A DNA stretch of 19,243 nt from an uncultured Oxalobacteraceae bacterium. GTDB taxonomy: Bacteria; Pseudomonadota; Gammaproteobacteria; Burkholderiales; Burkholderiaceae. This document shows positions 16,137-19,243 of this stretch, one piece after another (position 1 is the first letter of the stretch; each line of letters starts with the position of its first letter). Under the pieces are notes generated by a model, which searched no databases, had not been told where the DNA came from, and saw only the letters and a list, made by a program, of their open reading frames with translations. The stretch is from NCBI GenBank assembly GCA_946478765.1, contig CAMLDH010000035.1, positions 1 to 19,243 on the forward strand, given 5' to 3'. The translations under genes were made by a program, and so were the position numbers.

Positions 16137-17317
16137 ATTCTTCGTCCATGTCGCCTGCTGCCCGCTCCATCGTTCAAAATCTCGGCGCATCGCGCATCCG
16201 TGAAGTCGCCAATGCCGGCATGGGGCGCAGCGATGTGCTGCCGTTCTGGTTTGGCGAGCCGGATGAAGCCACGCCGCCCTTCATTCGCGATGCGGCAAAA
16301 TCAGGGCTCGATGCGGGCGACACGTTTTACACGCATAACTTCGGCGTGCCGCAATTGCGCGAAGCGATCGCGTCCTATTTGTCCACGCTGCACCAGCCTA
16401 TCGATGTCGATCGTGTCGCCGTCACGTCTTCCGGCGTGTCTGCGTTGATGCTGCTGTCGCAACTGATCATCAATCCGGGCGATCGGGTGGTGGCGGTGAC
16501 GCCGCTGTGGCCGAACCTGATCGAGATTCCGAAAATCCTCGGCGCCGATGTTGCGCAAGTGCCCTTGCAATTCGGACTGACTTGGGAACTGGATATGCAG
16601 CAGTTGCTCGATGCGCTCACGCCCGGCACCAAGGCGGTATTCATCAATTCGCCGAACAATCCGACCGGCTGGGTCATCACGAAGAAACAACAGGAAATCA
16701 TCCTCGCGCACTGCCGCAAGCATGGCATCTGGATTCTGGCGGACGACGTGTATGAGCGGCTCGTGTACGACATAACGGATGTGGCGAAACCCTGTGCACC
16801 GTCATTTCTCGATATCGCGACACCGGACGACCGCCTCATTTCCGCCAACAGTTTTTCCAAATCGTGGCTGATGACCGGCTGGCGCCTCGGCTGGGTAGTT
16901 GCGCCGCAACCGATGATGGCGGATCTGGGCAAGCTGATCGAATACAACACTTCATGCGCGCCCGGCTTCGTGCAGCGCGCAGGCATCGTCGCGATTGAAC
17001 GCGGCGAAGAAATCATCACGCATACCGTCGCCCGCTGTCAGGCGGCGCGCGATTTTCTGTATCAGCGCTTGAATGCACTGCCCGGCATCACTGCGCCGAA
17101 ACCGAAGGGCGCGATGTACCTGTTCTTCCGCGTCGACGGCGGAAAGGACACCTTGGCGCTATGCAAGCAACTGGTGCTGGAAGCCGGGCTGGGTCTTGCA
17201 CCCGGCAGTGCGTTCGGACCGGAAGGCGAAGGCTATGTCCGCTGGTGTTTTGCCAGTTCGCTGGAGCGCCTGGACGACGGCGTGCAGCGCCTGGAAAATT
17301 TTCTGCAAAAGCGCTGA
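16127..17317 (+). CDS. Pyridoxal-phosphate aminotransferase, class I/II (aspartate aminotransferase-like)
   Basis: Cytosolic PLP enzyme of 396 residues moving an amino group between an amino acid and a 2-oxo acid. Motifs in order: FWFGEPDEATPPFI, TSSGVSALM (phosphate-binding loop), NSPNNPTGW with the Asn contacting PLP, DDVYERLVYD, and the Schiff-base Lys245 in SFSKSWLMTGWRLGW; the C-terminal domain contains the substrate-binding Arg region VRWCFA. Its amino donor is not decided by these motifs. ATG at 16127 gives a start close to those of relatives (MSPAARSIVQNLG); ATG at 16148 is an alternative, and the longer frame from 16067 lacks homology-like sequence. Confidence 0.94.
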   Translation: MPLNSSSMSPAARSIVQNLGASRIREVANAGMGRSDVLPFWFGEPDEATPPFIRDAAKSGLDAGDTFYTHNFGVPQLREAIASYLSTLHQPIDVDRVAVTSSGVSALMLLSQLIINPGDRVVAVTPLWPNLIEIPKILGADVAQVPLQFGLTWELDMQQLLDALTPGTKAVFINSPNNPTGWVITKKQQEIILAHCRKHGIWILADDVYERLVYDITDVAKPCAPSFLDIATPDDRLISANSFSKSWLMTGWRLGWVVAPQPMMADLGKLIEYNTSCAPGFVQRAGIVAIERGEEIITHTVARCQAARDFLYQRLNALPGITAPKPKGAMYLFFRVDGGKDTLALCKQLVLEAGLGLAPGSAFGPEGEGYVRWCFASSLERLDDGVQRLENFLQKR

Positions 17318-17557
17318 TGCAAGACCCGGCGCGTCAAGCAATCAAGGCGCGGGGTTTTGACAAAAAGCGGCTGTGGCGTTTGCGCCAAGTTGATATTGCA
17401 CTGCCCTCCCGCCACCGGCAGGCATTAACGCAACACCCAACGGAATTTTTATTGACGTAACAAGTCAATCAAATACCTGTCCATATCTGTTGCCATATTG
17501 AAAAGTTCAAACAGGACGCCGAACCAGCGCGTCAATACGACAGCGTACAATACGGCC

Positions 17558-17773
17558 ATGGAAATCACGCTCACCGAACTGGAACAAGCGATCAATTACT
17601 GGCGCCTGCAGCGGCCCGCCACCGGCGAGGAGCGCGCCCTGTCGCCTGAAGTCAATTCGCTCGCGACCGTGTACGCCACCATGATTTTCAACCATTGCAA
17701 GGCAATGCCGCTGGAGGCGATGAATCAGAGCGCCCGGCAATTGCTCGAAACCTGGCGCCAGCAAGCCGCGTAA
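17558..17773 (+). CDS. DUF3717 family small protein
   Basis: The 71-residue cytosolic protein reads MEITLTELEQAINYWRLQRP, then ALSPEVNSLATVYATMIF and ends QQAA. The pattern (N-terminal ELE-x-AINYWR, Leu-Ser-Pro-Glu-Val) is that of DUF3717, a Burkholderiales family of unknown function. ATG at 17558 is preferred over an in-frame ATG at 17498 because it matches the family start. A -10-like TACAAT ends 6 bases before the ATG, and no Shine-Dalgarno is visible, so the transcript may be nearly leaderless. Confidence 0.82.
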   Translation: MEITLTELEQAINYWRLQRPATGEERALSPEVNSLATVYATMIFNHCKAMPLEAMNQSARQLLETWRQQAA

Positions 17774-17826
17774 GCCATAAAAAATGGCATAAAAACAAAC
17801 CCTTACGCGCACGTTGATCATTTAGC

Positions 17827-17844
17827 CCTGCCGCCGGCGGCAGG
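17827..17844. repeat. Perfect 18-bp palindrome in front of the ygiQ-like gene
   Basis: CCTGCCGCCGGCGGCAGG is fully symmetric and ends 10 bp before the TACAAT -10 element, thus covering the place of the spacer and -35. No T run follows on either strand. A repressor site or a GC-rich terminator-like stem for the DUF3717 gene are both possible. Confidence 0.6.
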
Positions 17845-17853
17845 TATTTCCGG

Positions 17854-17859
17854 TACAAT
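17854..17859 (+). promoter_or_regulatory. -10-like element of the ygiQ-like gene
   Basis: TACAAT (5 of 6 consensus) lies 10 bases before the ATG at 17870, so the transcript would have only a 3-5 base leader. No -35 consensus is visible; the 18-bp palindrome occupies that site. Confidence 0.4.
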
Positions 17860-17869
17860 CCGCCCCATC

Positions 17870-19243
<1,374 letters not shown>

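Noticed and set aside
17374..17387. Hairpin TGGCG-TTTG-CGCCA after the aminotransferase.
   Set aside because: Short stem without an adjacent T run in the sense direction; termination cannot be supported.
17774..17788. Hairpin GCCAT-AAAAA-ATGGC after the DUF3717 stop.
   Set aside because: Only 5 bp and no T run on the plus strand; too weak to call a terminator.

Overview
The window (19,243 bases, moderately GC-rich) looks like a chromosomal segment of a betaproteobacterium, most likely Burkholderiales and close to Oxalobacteraceae such as Herminiimonas. This is inferred from the conserved block def-fmt / LysM protein-dprA-smg-topB, the DUF3717 gene, the Smg (DUF494) protein and the codon style, not from a database search. 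There are no tRNA or rRNA genes, no CRISPR array, no insertion sequence and no phage genes. The coding content is mostly housekeeping; the surprises are in the intergenic DNA.

Layout. At the left edge (minus strand) is the N-terminal two thirds of cobalamin-dependent methionine synthase (metH). The 610-base gap to its right holds two RNA elements, both on the minus strand. Next to metH is a promoter, a SAM-II-like (SAM_alpha) riboswitch and an intrinsic terminator, which would shut metH off when S-adenosylmethionine is plentiful. Further right is a candidate free-standing small RNA of about 63 nt with its own promoter, a hairpin loop copying the anti-Shine-Dalgarno tail of 16S rRNA, and a strong terminator. 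Then come def-fmt (minus), which handle formylation of initiator tRNA and removal of the formyl group, diverging from a LysM-domain exported protein and dprA (plus). A low-GC leader precedes smg, followed by topoisomerase III (topB) and a small DUF4870 membrane protein.

The right half is more accessory. It holds a decayed aldo/keto reductase remnant, a CDF-type cation transporter (minus) and a Ser/Gly/Thr-rich lipoprotein (plus). An alkylation-repair operon (minus) pairs an AdaA-AlkA fusion with Ogt, from a promoter that predicts a leaderless mRNA. An alpha/beta hydrolase, a class I/II aminotransferase, a DUF3717 protein and the 5' part of a YgiQ-family radical SAM gene follow on the plus strand. 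Codon use changes abruptly in the last ~200 bases, which may mean a chimeric join or a recombined tract.

Most useful outputs: (1) the anti-SD small RNA at 2843-2905, (2) the SAM-II riboswitch of metH, (3) the aldo/keto reductase relic, (4) the terminal codon shift, and (5) several palindromes and near-leaderless promoters.
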